Below, piece by piece: positions 1-9,901 of a stretch of DNA of 64,000 nucleotides. A program made the position numbers and the translations under genes. Source of the DNA: Endozoicomonas montiporae CL-33 (GTDB lineage Bacteria > Pseudomonadota > Gammaproteobacteria > Pseudomonadales > Endozoicomonadaceae); assembly GCF_001583435.1 (NCBI RefSeq), contig NZ_CP013251.1, positions 4,849,215-4,913,214 of the forward strand, in the 5' to 3' direction. Position 1 is the first letter of the stretch. The number at the start of each line of letters is the position of its first letter. The notes beneath the pieces are model-generated. The model was not told the DNA's origin. It did no database searches and worked only from the letters and a program-made list of their open reading frames with translations.

Positions 1-362
1 CCGCTCTGAACCTTGGTCTGGAAGGCGATTATATTCTTCTGGGGCACTGTACCGAAACCACGAATGTGCCTGCCGCCCCTGCACAATGGCAGGCATTCTA
101 TCGCGCCTGCGGCCTGACACTCACCTATCAGCCAACAGGTTGCTGTGGTATGGCGGGTATCTACGGTCACGAGACACGTAACCAGGCAGTTTCGCGCAAA
201 GTCTACGAACTCAGCTGGCAGGAAGTGGTTGAAAAACCCGAGAATCAGGGTCGGATGGTCGCAACAGGTTATTCCTGCCGCAGTCAGGTTAAACGACTGA
301 GTGACTATAGAATCCTGCACCCGGTACAAATGCTTTTGCAGGTAATAAAAGCCAATCATTAG
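1..362 (+). CDS. C-terminal end of FAD-binding/Fe-S oxidoreductase (YdiJ-type), partial
   Basis: The reading frame is open from the window edge to the stop at 360-362, so only the last ~119 residues are present. It contains a G-H-C-T-E motif followed by a C-C-G-M motif, the cysteine-rich heterodisulfide-reductase-type iron-sulfur signature at the C-terminus of YdiJ/D-lactate-dehydrogenase-like flavoproteins. Those enzymes oxidise 2-hydroxy acids such as D-lactate or D-2-hydroxyglutarate in the cytoplasm or at the membrane. The family and the C-terminal position are clear. The exact substrate cannot be told from this fragment. A strong hairpin follows directly, so this is the last gene of its transcript. 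Confidence 0.8.
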   Translation, partial: ALNLGLEGDYILLGHCTETTNVPAAPAQWQAFYRACGLTLTYQPTGCCGMAGIYGHETRNQAVSRKVYELSWQEVVEKPENQGRMVATGYSCRSQVKRLSDYRILHPVQMLLQVIKANH

Positions 363-375
363 ACAATTGTCGTTT

Positions 376-414
376 ATATAAGTAGCACTAACCTATGATT
401 AGTGCTACTTATAT
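376..414. terminator. 16-bp perfect hairpin after the YdiJ-type gene
   Basis: Arms at 376-391 and 399-414 are perfectly complementary (16 bp) around a 7-nt loop. The hairpin lies between convergent genes, 14 bp after one stop codon and 32 bp before the other. The stem ends in A/T pairs, so it can act in both directions, although there is no long separate T-run. Confidence 0.75.
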
Positions 415-446
415 CATTGTGCTCAGCCTAAAAAATTCAGGCCAGC

Positions 447-875
447 TCAACCCGCCTGCAGCTGAATCAGCAGTCCGTTCTTACGATCCAATGCGTCAGC
501 CAGCGAGTATTGCGCCAGCACCTTGAAGAAAGCATCCATTGCCTGATTCATAATGTCTTTCAACTGACAGGACGAGCAGTCGCGACAGGCAATTTCTTCA
601 CACTCAACCAGTGTAATACTGGACTCCATGACTTTAACCACTTCACCAAGGTTAATGTCTTCAGGTTGCATACCCAGACGAAAGCCACCACCCTTGCCTC
701 TGAATGTCTGCAAATAGCCAAGCTGCCCCAGCTTCTGCACGATTTTCATCACATGAGTGCGTGGCACTTCGAAGGCATCCGTCACTTCCTGAACCGACAG
801 CAGGCGCTCTCCGGTTTCCATGGCAGAATAAACAAGAATACGAAGGGCAAAGTCGGTGTGTTTGGTCAATCTCAT
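447..875 (-). CDS. nsrR: Rrf2-family Fe-S transcriptional regulator, NsrR-like
   Basis: A 142-residue protein starting at the ATG at 875 (the frame stays open upstream, but homology begins at M-R-L-T-K-H-T-D). It has the Rrf2 winged-helix region (D-F-A-L-R-I-L-V, then V-P-R-T-H-V-M-K-I-V) and a recognition wing rich in Gly (G-K-G-G-G-F-R-L-G). The cluster loop has cysteines spaced C-x4-C-x5-C as in NsrR, plus one extra Cys between the second and third. NsrR holds a [4Fe-4S] cluster destroyed by nitric oxide and represses NO-detoxification genes. The target here is not visible, because the neighbouring genes are not typical NO-response genes. The general family is certain; the NsrR assignment is likely. 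Confidence 0.8.
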   Translation of the reverse strand: MRLTKHTDFALRILVYSAMETGERLLSVQEVTDAFEVPRTHVMKIVQKLGQLGYLQTFRGKGGGFRLGMQPEDINLGEVVKVMESSITLVECEEIACRDCSSCQLKDIMNQAMDAFFKVLAQYSLADALDRKNGLLIQLQAG

Positions 876-1187
876 GATTTGATGGGAGGTATCTATAAAT
901 GTGCCATCTTTAATATCAGAGAAAAGGCCATGATGCACGCATTTAAGGTCATATGTCGTAAATTTGCTGCTATAAATAAGAATAAGATATGTTCTCATGC
1001 ATCAATTTTTTTGACTGGACTGAATCGAAATAGATCCTTTGAAAATACGTCATTGGATGACTACCTCCTACAAGCCAAAGATTTCCGAGAGCTTTTCTAA
1101 AACCTGGTCTAGGATTGGAAAGAACAACTTCCGCATATAGCCGTTACGTTTGATTCCGAAATCAGCCCTCTCCATACACAGATACAC
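876..1187. other. Intergenic region between nsrR-like gene and the 1057-aa gene
   Basis: About 310 bp holding the divergent promoters. On the minus strand, just upstream of the regulator start (about 887-916), lies AAGATG-n4-ATTT, which recalls one half of an NsrR operator; autoregulation is possible but the match is partial. No RNA gene or repeat is seen. A 196-aa plus-strand reading frame over 510-1100 is the antisense shadow of the regulator. Confidence 0.35.
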
Positions 1188-4100
1188 ATGCCCAAGACAT
1201 TTAAAGAAAGGGAAAAAACGTGTATTCCCACAATAGCAGGCATCGCGTTGGCAGTAATGTTGTCATCTATACGGCCTTCCCTTGCTGGTCACATTGGAGA
1301 GGTTTTATTTCAGCGCGGGCACACGCCCACTATCGGAAGCAGAGAGAAAATATTTCAACCTCGCACAGCCGCTTTAGCTCCAAAGCTTTTCGTACAGGCT
1401 TTGATTCAAACACAAAACGTTCAACCCGAAGCAACCCCATGTAAACCAGAGGGTAAGAATCTGGCGTTGATTTTGGATGACTCATCCACGTCAAACAACA
1501 CTGAACATGAGACACCATTCAAGCTGCTTACGTTCAATGAGTCACAGCATCAACCGTTCGAGATACTGACCATTCCTGCAAGCCTGCACCGGAAACCACT
1601 CGAATATCCTATTCTCCCTGACACTCGGCGTATCGTACCCAAAACACACGGTAAGCCTCCTCACCCCTGTAAGGCAAAACTGAGTAAATACACACGGCCT
1701 TACCCTGTTGAGGTTTACGAAGCCATCAAATGGCCAGTCATGAATGGTTATATCTGGCTTTTTTATGAAGCGGATGGTTCTCTATCGATCTATGCAGACC
1801 CTGATGAACCACCCGAATCCGTCACCATCCTCCAGGAACCCTTATTACCCGACTGCACGATCATGGCTCTTGCAAGCCATGACCGGATCACACTATTCAG
1901 CTATTGCGAAGCGCTGACCAGTCTGTCAGAGGCCAACAAACCCAGCACCATTCCGGAAAATCAACTGACCACCCTGACCCAGAATCCGGATGGCAGCTGG
2001 ACGGTGACCATTCACCTGCCTGACGGCACGACAACCACGATGTCTGCAGAAGAGTACCAGCGTTTACGATCCATTTTCTGGGAGTCCATTATTGCTGCAG
2101 CCTTTGGTGAAACAGACGATTTCGTTTACGCCTCACACTGGAACTATTTCAGCAAACCCGTAAAACGCCGGATCAGAATTCCTCTCCAGCCAGTTAAAGT
2201 GAAAGGGGACAAACTGGATGGTCAGGAAGCTGTTGAGGGAAATGTCTATCCAGGAGACAAGTCATCCGGCCGAACACTTGGCGATGGTAGCCCGGCAGGT
2301 AGGGCAGGTAGCCCCCACCCCAAGCGGAAAACGAACCAAGCCCAAAAAAGTGGCAGTACTCAGGGGCAATCCGGTTCATCACCCGAACCATCTTTAGAAC
2401 AGAAAAGTCCAAGCACGCCTTTCTGGACTGCTGATTTTTCAAGACAGGCCGCCAACAGTTCCAATAAAAGCCCAAACTTCAGAGTTATTGCAGAGTTTAT
2501 CCGCGAAAATGATTTGACCGAGACCGTTCAGGAAGCTTCAGAAAGCATCCTTAGAGAAAATGCTCCGCATCTTCTTGGTGACAGCACACTGGGAGGCCTG
2601 TTGGCTGCTGTATTTTCTGTGAGTTGCTGGGCAGAGCTACTCTCGAAATCAGGTTTAGTCAATGATCAACAAGCATTGGACAGGTTATATGCCAAAAAAA
2701 GAAAAACCATGCGGCAAACGACTAAAGAAAACCAGCTCAGAGAAAAACCAAAACCCGTCCAACCCGGCTGGAACCACATGACACTTTCTTCTGTAAACGA
2801 TCTGGCTAAAAGAATTGAATCCGAGGTTAAGTCAGATATTCCACCCATACCAATCAGTGATGCTGGAACACGGAGGGATTTCCAGCCAATAGAACTCGCT
2901 TTCCATGATGTAACCATGACTTCCGAAACCCTCGGAAGAAAGTACTTTGTTCTAAAATCCAGAGATAGCGACCATAGAATTGAAACCGCTTGTCAGGAAC
3001 ACGAAGCCTGTGATCCGGAACAGTTAAAACACCACGTTATCAAAGAGTCTCTTAAGTATCTTCACTATGATCAGCCTGCATCCAGCAAGTTTATCATGAA
3101 ACTTTTTGCTCGCCTTCCAGAGATTCAGGCGTTGATTACAAAAGAACTCTCTTCAACCGCTGAACATGATGGAATCATTGAACGCGAGCAATTCATGAGC
3201 TGGCTCGAGTCTGGAGAAAAAAGGCGTAGTATTGTCGTCGATCCAGAGATCAGGTTTGGCCCTTTGCGCTTTACCCGTTTTAATGACTTTATCACGGTGG
3301 TTGAGTTTGATTTCAGTGTCCCCTCAGCAAGACGCATCCTGATGTTTGATGTGCCAGAGCACATTCACATACCATCAGAGGAAACAGTAGAACTATCCAT
3401 TACTGGCCAGCTGCGCATTGCCATCAACACAAGCGATGACCAACCCACGATACACGGTGGTTCTCTGAATATTGACGGGCTTGCTATGACAGAAGAGGAT
3501 ATCAGGCAACAACGTGCAGAACTCTTAAATCTCTGGTATCAACGAGATAATCAGTTTGTTGATATCAATCTTCAAGTATTTATTACAACACTTGAAAAGT
3601 TTGAACAAGCAGAATTGAATCAGGCAACCGACATAGTTCAGGCAATGACCATCATTAGCTCTACAACACAAGTCCTGAATAAGCTACATGAACTCCAGGA
3701 ACATCAGGATGAAATAGGAGCTGACCTGATTAAAAGTCTGATAGAAACTACCAGCAGCACGTTTAAGGATCAGTGGCGACAGATAAAAACTTATATAACG
3801 CAAACTATTGTCAATGATTCAATGATGATCGATACGACCTATAAAACAGTCGATGAATTGAGAAACGAAGGCACTCCGACTCGTTCTGAATCTTATAGAA
3901 AGCTTCTACCCTATTACCAATCCGTCCCCAATCACGCTCTTGAAATACTGAAAGAAAAACGCCCAACCTTAGAAAGCGTTAGTCAGATAACCGACGCAGT
4001 GCTTGGTATCATCCAAAACCGACAAACACTACGCACATTATCGGAAGACGCCAGAGTCACCGGTGGCGCCGTTGTACAAATAAAGCGTGAACCCTCCTTT

Positions 4101-4361
4101 CGTCTGGAGGGTGATGAAAACGACAGACTGACGGTACTTAATTTGTACGGCACTTTAGCAGAACGTCTGGCACTGCAAAGACTGGCCGAAAACTTCCAAT
4201 GGCTGACCACTCAATACCCTGAACTGAAGCCCTTCAAGCAGCTGGGAACACAACACCAACGCGAGTCGCCACCAGATCTGGAACAACAGATAAGAAAGGC
4301 TCTGGAAAAGACCGACCAGCCACCTGAAGACCCACCAAAACCGGATTATCAACAGCCGTAG
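1188..4361 (+). CDS. Large uncharacterised exported protein (1057 aa)
   Basis: I do not recognise a family. The N-terminus has basic residues, a hydrophobic stretch at about residues 14-26 and an S-L-A-G cleavage-like site near 33, so export by Sec is likely. Residues ~60-330 form a polar domain including a W-T-V-T-I-H-L-P-D-G beta-hairpin-like segment. About 335-411 is a low-complexity Gly/Ser/Pro/Lys linker. The remaining ~640 residues are charged and helical, with a long Gln/Glu-rich stretch near 790-870 that may coil. It ends in a Pro/Asp/Gln-rich tail. There is no clear Shine-Dalgarno before 1188, so the exact start is uncertain. A second giant exported protein lies beyond radA; I saw no obvious alignment between them. 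Possible roles include a surface or host-interaction protein. Confidence 0.7.
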   Translation: MPKTFKEREKTCIPTIAGIALAVMLSSIRPSLAGHIGEVLFQRGHTPTIGSREKIFQPRTAALAPKLFVQALIQTQNVQPEATPCKPEGKNLALILDDSSTSNNTEHETPFKLLTFNESQHQPFEILTIPASLHRKPLEYPILPDTRRIVPKTHGKPPHPCKAKLSKYTRPYPVEVYEAIKWPVMNGYIWLFYEADGSLSIYADPDEPPESVTILQEPLLPDCTIMALASHDRITLFSYCEALTSLSEANKPSTIPENQLTTLTQNPDGSWTVTIHLPDGTTTTMSAEEYQRLRSIFWESIIAAAFGETDDFVYASHWNYFSKPVKRRIRIPLQPVKVKGDKLDGQEAVEGNVYPGDKSSGRTLGDGSPAGRAGSPHPKRKTNQAQKSGSTQGQSGSSPEPSLEQKSPSTPFWTADFSRQAANSSNKSPNFRVIAEFIRENDLTETVQEASESILRENAPHLLGDSTLGGLLAAVFSVSCWAELLSKSGLVNDQQALDRLYAKKRKTMRQTTKENQLREKPKPVQPGWNHMTLSSVNDLAKRIESEVKSDIPPIPISDAGTRRDFQPIELAFHDVTMTSETLGRKYFVLKSRDSDHRIETACQEHEACDPEQLKHHVIKESLKYLHYDQPASSKFIMKLFARLPEIQALITKELSSTAEHDGIIEREQFMSWLESGEKRRSIVVDPEIRFGPLRFTRFNDFITVVEFDFSVPSARRILMFDVPEHIHIPSEETVELSITGQLRIAINTSDDQPTIHGGSLNIDGLAMTEEDIRQQRAELLNLWYQRDNQFVDINLQVFITTLEKFEQAELNQATDIVQAMTIISSTTQVLNKLHELQEHQDEIGADLIKSLIETTSSTFKDQWRQIKTYITQTIVNDSMMIDTTYKTVDELRNEGTPTRSESYRKLLPYYQSVPNHALEILKEKRPTLESVSQITDAVLGIIQNRQTLRTLSEDARVTGGAVVQIKREPSFRLEGDENDRLTVLNLYGTLAERLALQRLAENFQWLTTQYPELKPFKQLGTQHQRESPPDLEQQIRKALEKTDQPPEDPPKPDYQQP

Positions 4362-4428
4362 TTGGAAAAACATACCGCCGTAACAGATCAACGGTTATTA
4401 TGAGCCTTTATCTGACAAATACCCGTTC

Positions 4429-5802
4429 ATGGCAAAATCCAAAACCCGCAAAGCCTACGTCTGCACCGAGTGTGGCAGTGAATCCGCTAAATGGCAGGGA
4501 CAGTGCCCCGACTGCAAAGCCTGGAACACCTTCAAAGAGGTCAATCTCGGGCCAGCTGCCTCACCATCCATTGCGGCAGCTAACAAAGCTGGCTTTGCCG
4601 GAACCCTTTCTGGCTTGCAAACGCTCAGCGAGGTGGACGTTGGAGAGGCACCGCGCTTTTCCAGCGGCATGTCGGAGTTTGACCGGGTGTTGGGTGGCGG
4701 CTTTGTAAAAGGCAGTGCGGTTCTGATCGGCGGTCATCCCGGAGCCGGTAAAAGTACCATTCTGTTGCAGGTGCTTTGCCACGTTGCACAACAAATGGAT
4801 GCTCTTTATGTGTCCGGTGAAGAATCCCTGCAACAGATTGCGGCCCGTGCTAAACGACTAGGGTTACCTACCGACCGACTAAAAATGCTGGCTGAAACCA
4901 GCGCTGAAAACATTGTCGCCGTTGCTGAACAGCAAAAGCCGGGGATTATTGTGATTGACTCGATTCAGGTCATGTTTATGAACGGTGTCGATGCTGCACC
5001 CGGCGGTGTTGCACAGGTAAAAGAGTCTGCCGCCTTTCTGACCCGTTTTGCCAAACAGACCGGAACCGTGTTGTTGATTGTGGGTCATGTCACCAAAGAC
5101 AACTCGCTGGCAGGCCCTATGACACTGTCGCATATCATTGATACCCAGCTGATGTTGGGCAACACCGACGATTCCCGTTTCCGCATCATGCGTGCCACCA
5201 AGAACCGCTTTGGTCAGGTCAATGAGCTGGGTATTTTTGCCATGACCGAAACCGGCATGAAGGAAGTAAAAAACCCTTCTGCCATTTTCCTGTCCCGCAC
5301 ACCGGAACCTACATCCGGCAGTATTATCAGTGTCCTCTGGGAAGGCACACGGCCATTGCTGGTAGAAATTCAGGCTCTGGTGGTTGAATCCCAGCTGGGT
5401 AACCCTCGTCGGGTGACTGTCGGTCTGGAACAGAACCGTCTGGCTATGCTGCTGGCGATTCTTACCCGTCACGGCGGCATTTTCACCAGTGATCAGGATG
5501 TGTTTATCAATGTGGTGGGCGGGGTCAAAATCAGTGAAACCTCGGCCGACCTTGCCAGCCTGCTGGCCGTCGTTTCCAGCTTGCGTGACAACCCGTTGCA
5601 ACAGGATCTGATTGCCTTTGGTGAAGTGGGTCTGGCGGGTGAAATCCGTCCGGTGGCCAATGGTCAGGAACGACTGGCAGAAGCTGCCAAACATGGCTTC
5701 AGGCGGGCGATTGTTCCCATTGCCAATAAACCCAGAAAAACCGTTGAAGGGCTGGAAGTAGTGGGCATCAGCAAGCTTTCCGAGGCTCTGGAAGCGATTT
5801 AA
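4429..5802 (+). CDS. radA: DNA repair protein RadA
   Basis: A 457-residue RadA, the normal length. It has the N-terminal C4 zinc finger (C12, C15, C26, C29), a Walker A at 101-110 (GGHPGAGKST), the RadA-specific K-N-R-F-G motif and a C-terminal Lon-protease-like domain (G-G-V-K-I-S-E-T-S-A-D-L). RadA is a RecA-like ATPase that drives branch migration of recombination intermediates in the cytoplasm. The start ATG at 4429 gives the canonical M-A-K-S-K-T-R start. It is flanked by two giant unknown genes rather than the serB or sms neighbours common in enterics. Confidence 0.97.
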   Translation: MAKSKTRKAYVCTECGSESAKWQGQCPDCKAWNTFKEVNLGPAASPSIAAANKAGFAGTLSGLQTLSEVDVGEAPRFSSGMSEFDRVLGGGFVKGSAVLIGGHPGAGKSTILLQVLCHVAQQMDALYVSGEESLQQIAARAKRLGLPTDRLKMLAETSAENIVAVAEQQKPGIIVIDSIQVMFMNGVDAAPGGVAQVKESAAFLTRFAKQTGTVLLIVGHVTKDNSLAGPMTLSHIIDTQLMLGNTDDSRFRIMRATKNRFGQVNELGIFAMTETGMKEVKNPSAIFLSRTPEPTSGSIISVLWEGTRPLLVEIQALVVESQLGNPRRVTVGLEQNRLAMLLAILTRHGGIFTSDQDVFINVVGGVKISETSADLASLLAVVSSLRDNPLQQDLIAFGEVGLAGEIRPVANGQERLAEAAKHGFRRAIVPIANKPRKTVEGLEVVGISKLSEALEAI

Positions 5803-5818
5803 AATGCTGCCAAATTGT

Positions 5819-8800
5819 TCAAGGGGTATAGGTATGCGATTGCCATACCCCGATTAACTGCCTATTTTCATCGCGACACGTAGCAGTGTTATAATGTTTC
5901 CCTGATGCATGACTCCACCAGTAGACTGAATCTGTGTTTGTTCTAATTATCGTATCTGCCTCAGCACATGAGGCATTCGTATCAACCCACTTGTAATGAG
6001 AGAACACTTTTATCTGAATTTTTTTAAAACCCTTATAATTACATTTTAATGATCTAAATGGGCGAGCTGTTTTTGAAGTACCCGGAAGAATAGTATATCC
6101 CTTCCTGTCAAGACGATAGGGCCAAACATCGTAATACCCCAGCTGACCAGACGTTATGTTCCATACAGGAAGGAAACTGATAAACCGGTCTGACTCCCGA
6201 AGCCTGATATCTCTTCTCCCATTAACAATAACAAAATGTTCATTCTGAAATTGCTTCGCACTCATTTTAAGAGCAGCTTCACGACCGCAGTCGTACTGCC
6301 ATTTTTTATCAGGCATCAAGCCACAATAGTTAACTATGCCAGTTACGACTTTATCCAATGGTAATGAATTATTAATCCAGCTCCAACCAGTTCTGATACC
6401 CCCCATAATCCGCAACAGTTGGGCTGTTGTCATCTGACGAAAAAGACGATGTCCGGAATGCGCTAATAAAATCTTACGTTTTTGTCGTATTTCTTGTGAT
6501 CTTTTGTCTTTTGAAAGTATCTCTGAATTCAGAGGATTGAAAATTCCTTTTTCAAGACTGGAGGAGTATGCTTGATAATCAACAATTCTGTAATTTTTTG
6601 GATAATGACACAGAATTCCCAGTATGTCGTTGTTTAAACCCGTGTAATCTTTTTGGTTAAGACAAGGAGACCCTGTGTCATCATTGTCTGCGGACTTTAT
6701 GCCATTATTATTACTGGGTTTTTGCCACAAAAACTTCTGTGTTACGAAACCGGCAGTGAATGTTCCTGCTATCATCACTCTACGCCCATGATTCCATAGA
6801 TCGTCATTAGCGTTACGCCGTTCCCTTACTATAAATGTAGGTGTAAGGACACCTGTAACTGTCTTATATTTGACCATTTCCTTATCATCCTTATCATCCT
6901 TATCAGGATTTTCGGTCAATTTTTGCATAAGTTCCTCAAATTCTTTGATGCTTGCATGTAGCTTTTTGTCATCCTTTAGACCCAATACCTCACCATTTAG
7001 GCGCAATACCTCATCATTTAGGCGCAATACCTCATCATTCGATTCCTTTAGTCTGTTGCTCAGACTGGCTAACTGATCATCAAGCTTTTTGACTTTATCT
7101 TTATCAACAGCTGCATTTTTTGTTACCAATTCCATTTCACCCCTTAATTTTCTGTTTATTGCTCCAATCTTTACTATTTGTTCTTTCAAACTTTTGCATG
7201 CTTTTTCTAACTTAGATATTTTTGTTTTAAGATGATTAGTCTCGACCACACTTTCCTCTATTTTTTCATTTTTAGCGTCCAGCAAGCCTTTTTGTTCATG
7301 AAGCTCCAAATTATACTCTCTTTCAGCATCAGCTAATTTCTGTTGTTCCTGCGTCAACTTTAGTTGGAAGGTTTCTAACTGATCCTTGTAAAATGCCAGT
7401 TGATATTCTTTTTCAGATATCCCTTTTTTCAAACTATTGATTCGCCGAATCAACTGTTCCTGAATGATATTGAAATGAGTGTCTTCAGAGTATGACGCTT
7501 CTGAAAGCTCATCTACCGTCTGCTTTATACCTTTTGCCTCATGCATTACCTCATTTAAAAGAAATTTAAAAAGATGATTTCTGGGAAAAACAGCGGATAA
7601 AATAAGTGCACGATCAACATACTTGCTATTCTTTAGATCTACTGTACCATGCATATCAACCTCACTCTTTAGCCCTCTTTTAATAGTCTCGCTAACAACC
7701 AGGACATCCGACTGAAACGTTGCTTGTGACCCATCAAGTGTCATACCCACATCCAGCTTAGGTAGGTAGTAGTTTTCTGCCCCGTCCATTGATTTCTTAA
7801 ACTCAAAATCAAATCTATGCAGTTCGTAAGGTTGATCCTTAGGTTTCAGCCCCGGAAAAGTAAACAACAGTACTGTAGTAGGTTTCTGGACTTCAAAGTC
7901 AACCAGTTTTTCCTTCAAATACTGGTACAGCACTTCTGGGTCGCTGTAGGATAGCAAAACATCAATATCATCTGCCACAGGCTGGTTATCCTCGAAAGCA
8001 GGCTGATAACCATATTTGTTTTCGAGTATGTATTGCTTTACTGACTCACCTCCATAAAAGCACCTGTCTGCATTTTGCTCTGCACAAAAGTTTCCGATAA
8101 TTAGCTTTAGCTTGTCACGCAGATTAATATTGGTTTCAGCAAATTGTTTACAGCCATCAAAGTTACCCAGGATATAATTAAACATATCCTGCGTCATGGG
8201 TACGACGTACCTATCATCAGGACGTTGACCGGGAGCGACAGACGGTTCTGTATAACCTTCGGGATTCAAAGAACGCTCAATGTAATGAGCAAGACGTTTA
8301 CTCACAACCATTGGCCAGAGGTTATTCGACTTCCCATCAACAGGCAAAATCTGCAGCATGCCGGCATGACTGAATTTGCGAATCAAGTCGTAAGCATCAT
8401 CAAGACTTATAGTTGACTGATCCACAGTGCCGTCATGTTTTAAAAAGAAATGCTCCGTTGCCTGCCATAAAAGACTTTTTGGTGATGTTACACCTGACAA
8501 AGGAGGCTTGTCAGAAAATGAGGCACCTCCACCTTTATCACCCTCATCATCTCCACCTTCCGGCTTCTTGCCTTCATCCGCCCCGGAATGATCTGGCTCC
8601 TTTTTATCAGGGTTGTTGACAGTGAGTTTTTCTTCGCTGCCAGAAAACGTATCTCCCGCTGCTGGTGCATCCATCATATACGACTGCGGAACAACACCGG
8701 CAGAGAACGTCTGCATAGCCAACCCACCAGGACAATACCGACTGCCTGAATGGCAGGCAGAAACCACAGAAACCTGACTCGATAAGTCCGCTCCCTGATA

Positions 8801-9799
8801 TCCAGCGGCCATTGATGCCTTTACCGGTTCAGACATCAAATATGCCGACCAATACCAGTTCAGAAACAACCTGCTGAACTCTCCTGCTGCCTTTGCAGAG
8901 CTCGCCGCCAGAAGCCGGTGAGTCAGCCAGGGCGGGACGGTTAATTCAATCGGTAGCCCCGACTCATTTGATTTCTCCGGAGCAATCAGCTGGACGGTTA
9001 AGCAGGTGGTGCGGCTTCCTTCTTTCGGTTCACTCCAGGCAACCTGATGGTATCGCTCTACATTGATGCCATTGATTTCTTTTATCCAGAAAATGCCCTG
9101 GTTACTCCCCACCTGGTAGGTGCTGGTTGTGTTGCCACCGCTCGGCAATGTTATCGAGAAGACTGTTGCGGAGGTATCCTGTTGCACAATCTGCAGTTCA
9201 GCTTTCCCATCACGACTCGTCACCACGGACTGACCGGGTGAAAGCTGCTGATTCAGTTCGGAAACATAGGCCACAAGACTATGGAGGCTGGCAAAATTAT
9301 CCTGTTGTATCCGATAGTTCGGATTAACTTCTGCCAAAGTCCGATAACCAAGCACCGGATTTAACGTGCCAGCTTCAGCAGTGACAGAATCCGGTATTGT
9401 CGCAGGAGTCCACTTCGAACCAGAAAATACAAGCCAGGCAGTCCAGTGCCTCAGGGCATCAATCAAAAACAACCGGTGCAGGAGGTCAGCCGAAGTACTG
9501 TAAGCCTGCAAAACAGGGTAGATAGCCGGACTACAGGACACACCGGGACTCTGACAAACCGACGTTGATAACATGACGACAGACGATACCGCCAGCTGTA
9601 CTGCCGCTGTAGCCCCCAGAGCCTCAAGATTCAGCGGAAACCTTACAGACACTCCGGGAGCTGACAACTGTGCACAGTAAAATGAGGAATCCTCTGAAAC
9701 CGTATCGCCGGACAGATGGTCAGAGAATATGCAAAGCACTGTCACTGCCAGAAATAGCCAGACTGGTTGTAAAAAAAGGGTCCCCGTTTTTATTTCCAA
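5819..9799 (-). CDS. Giant uncharacterised exported/anchored protein with central coiled coil (1326 aa)
   Basis: I do not recognise a family. The N-terminus has a hydrophobic segment (V-W-L-F-L-A-V-T-V-L-C-I) suited to a signal peptide or anchor. An N-terminal domain of ~390 residues is followed by an Asp/Lys/Glu/Gly-rich linker (~395-432), a mixed domain, then a coiled coil at about residues 770-965 with heptads such as D-E-V-L-R-L-N. A charged D-K-D-D-K-D-D-K tract (~970) comes next, and then a ~330-residue C-terminal region with several cysteines that may form disulfides. It is convergent with radA (16 bp apart). The 21-bp DNA repeat in the coiled coil implies length variation between strains. 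A role in cell-surface or host interaction is speculative. Confidence 0.7.
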   Translation of the reverse strand: MEIKTGTLFLQPVWLFLAVTVLCIFSDHLSGDTVSEDSSFYCAQLSAPGVSVRFPLNLEALGATAAVQLAVSSVVMLSTSVCQSPGVSCSPAIYPVLQAYSTSADLLHRLFLIDALRHWTAWLVFSGSKWTPATIPDSVTAEAGTLNPVLGYRTLAEVNPNYRIQQDNFASLHSLVAYVSELNQQLSPGQSVVTSRDGKAELQIVQQDTSATVFSITLPSGGNTTSTYQVGSNQGIFWIKEINGINVERYHQVAWSEPKEGSRTTCLTVQLIAPEKSNESGLPIELTVPPWLTHRLLAASSAKAAGEFSRLFLNWYWSAYLMSEPVKASMAAGYQGADLSSQVSVVSACHSGSRYCPGGLAMQTFSAGVVPQSYMMDAPAAGDTFSGSEEKLTVNNPDKKEPDHSGADEGKKPEGGDDEGDKGGGASFSDKPPLSGVTSPKSLLWQATEHFFLKHDGTVDQSTISLDDAYDLIRKFSHAGMLQILPVDGKSNNLWPMVVSKRLAHYIERSLNPEGYTEPSVAPGQRPDDRYVVPMTQDMFNYILGNFDGCKQFAETNINLRDKLKLIIGNFCAEQNADRCFYGGESVKQYILENKYGYQPAFEDNQPVADDIDVLLSYSDPEVLYQYLKEKLVDFEVQKPTTVLLFTFPGLKPKDQPYELHRFDFEFKKSMDGAENYYLPKLDVGMTLDGSQATFQSDVLVVSETIKRGLKSEVDMHGTVDLKNSKYVDRALILSAVFPRNHLFKFLLNEVMHEAKGIKQTVDELSEASYSEDTHFNIIQEQLIRRINSLKKGISEKEYQLAFYKDQLETFQLKLTQEQQKLADAEREYNLELHEQKGLLDAKNEKIEESVVETNHLKTKISKLEKACKSLKEQIVKIGAINRKLRGEMELVTKNAAVDKDKVKKLDDQLASLSNRLKESNDEVLRLNDEVLRLNGEVLGLKDDKKLHASIKEFEELMQKLTENPDKDDKDDKEMVKYKTVTGVLTPTFIVRERRNANDDLWNHGRRVMIAGTFTAGFVTQKFLWQKPSNNNGIKSADNDDTGSPCLNQKDYTGLNNDILGILCHYPKNYRIVDYQAYSSSLEKGIFNPLNSEILSKDKRSQEIRQKRKILLAHSGHRLFRQMTTAQLLRIMGGIRTGWSWINNSLPLDKVVTGIVNYCGLMPDKKWQYDCGREAALKMSAKQFQNEHFVIVNGRRDIRLRESDRFISFLPVWNITSGQLGYYDVWPYRLDRKGYTILPGTSKTARPFRSLKCNYKGFKKIQIKVFSHYKWVDTNASCAEADTIIRTNTDSVYWWSHASGKHYNTATCRDENRQLIGVWQSHTYTP
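6978..7040 (-). repeat. Three 21-bp tandem repeats encoding coiled-coil heptads
   Basis: Three units of 21 bp (6978-6998, 6999-7019, 7020-7040), the last two nearly identical, encode successive copies of the heptad E-V-L-R-L-N-(D/G). Each unit is exactly one heptad, so gain or loss of a unit lengthens or shortens the coil in frame. Confidence 0.8.
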
Positions 9800-9901
9800 A
9801 GAAACTTCTACTCCATGACTCGTTGTAAGTCGCCAAGTATAGACATCGGATCAACAATGGCGGGCGATTGCTGGAAATGTGATTAAATGTGATGAAACAT
9901 T

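Noticed and set aside
510..1100. 196-aa plus-strand frame
   Set aside because: It lies antisense to the Rrf2 regulator, whose protein has clear family motifs; no independent support.
4879..5694. 271-aa minus-strand frame
   Set aside because: Antisense shadow of radA with His/Gln-rich composition.
6870..7076. CRISPR-like short repeats
   Set aside because: These are in-frame heptad repeats of a coding sequence without spacers.
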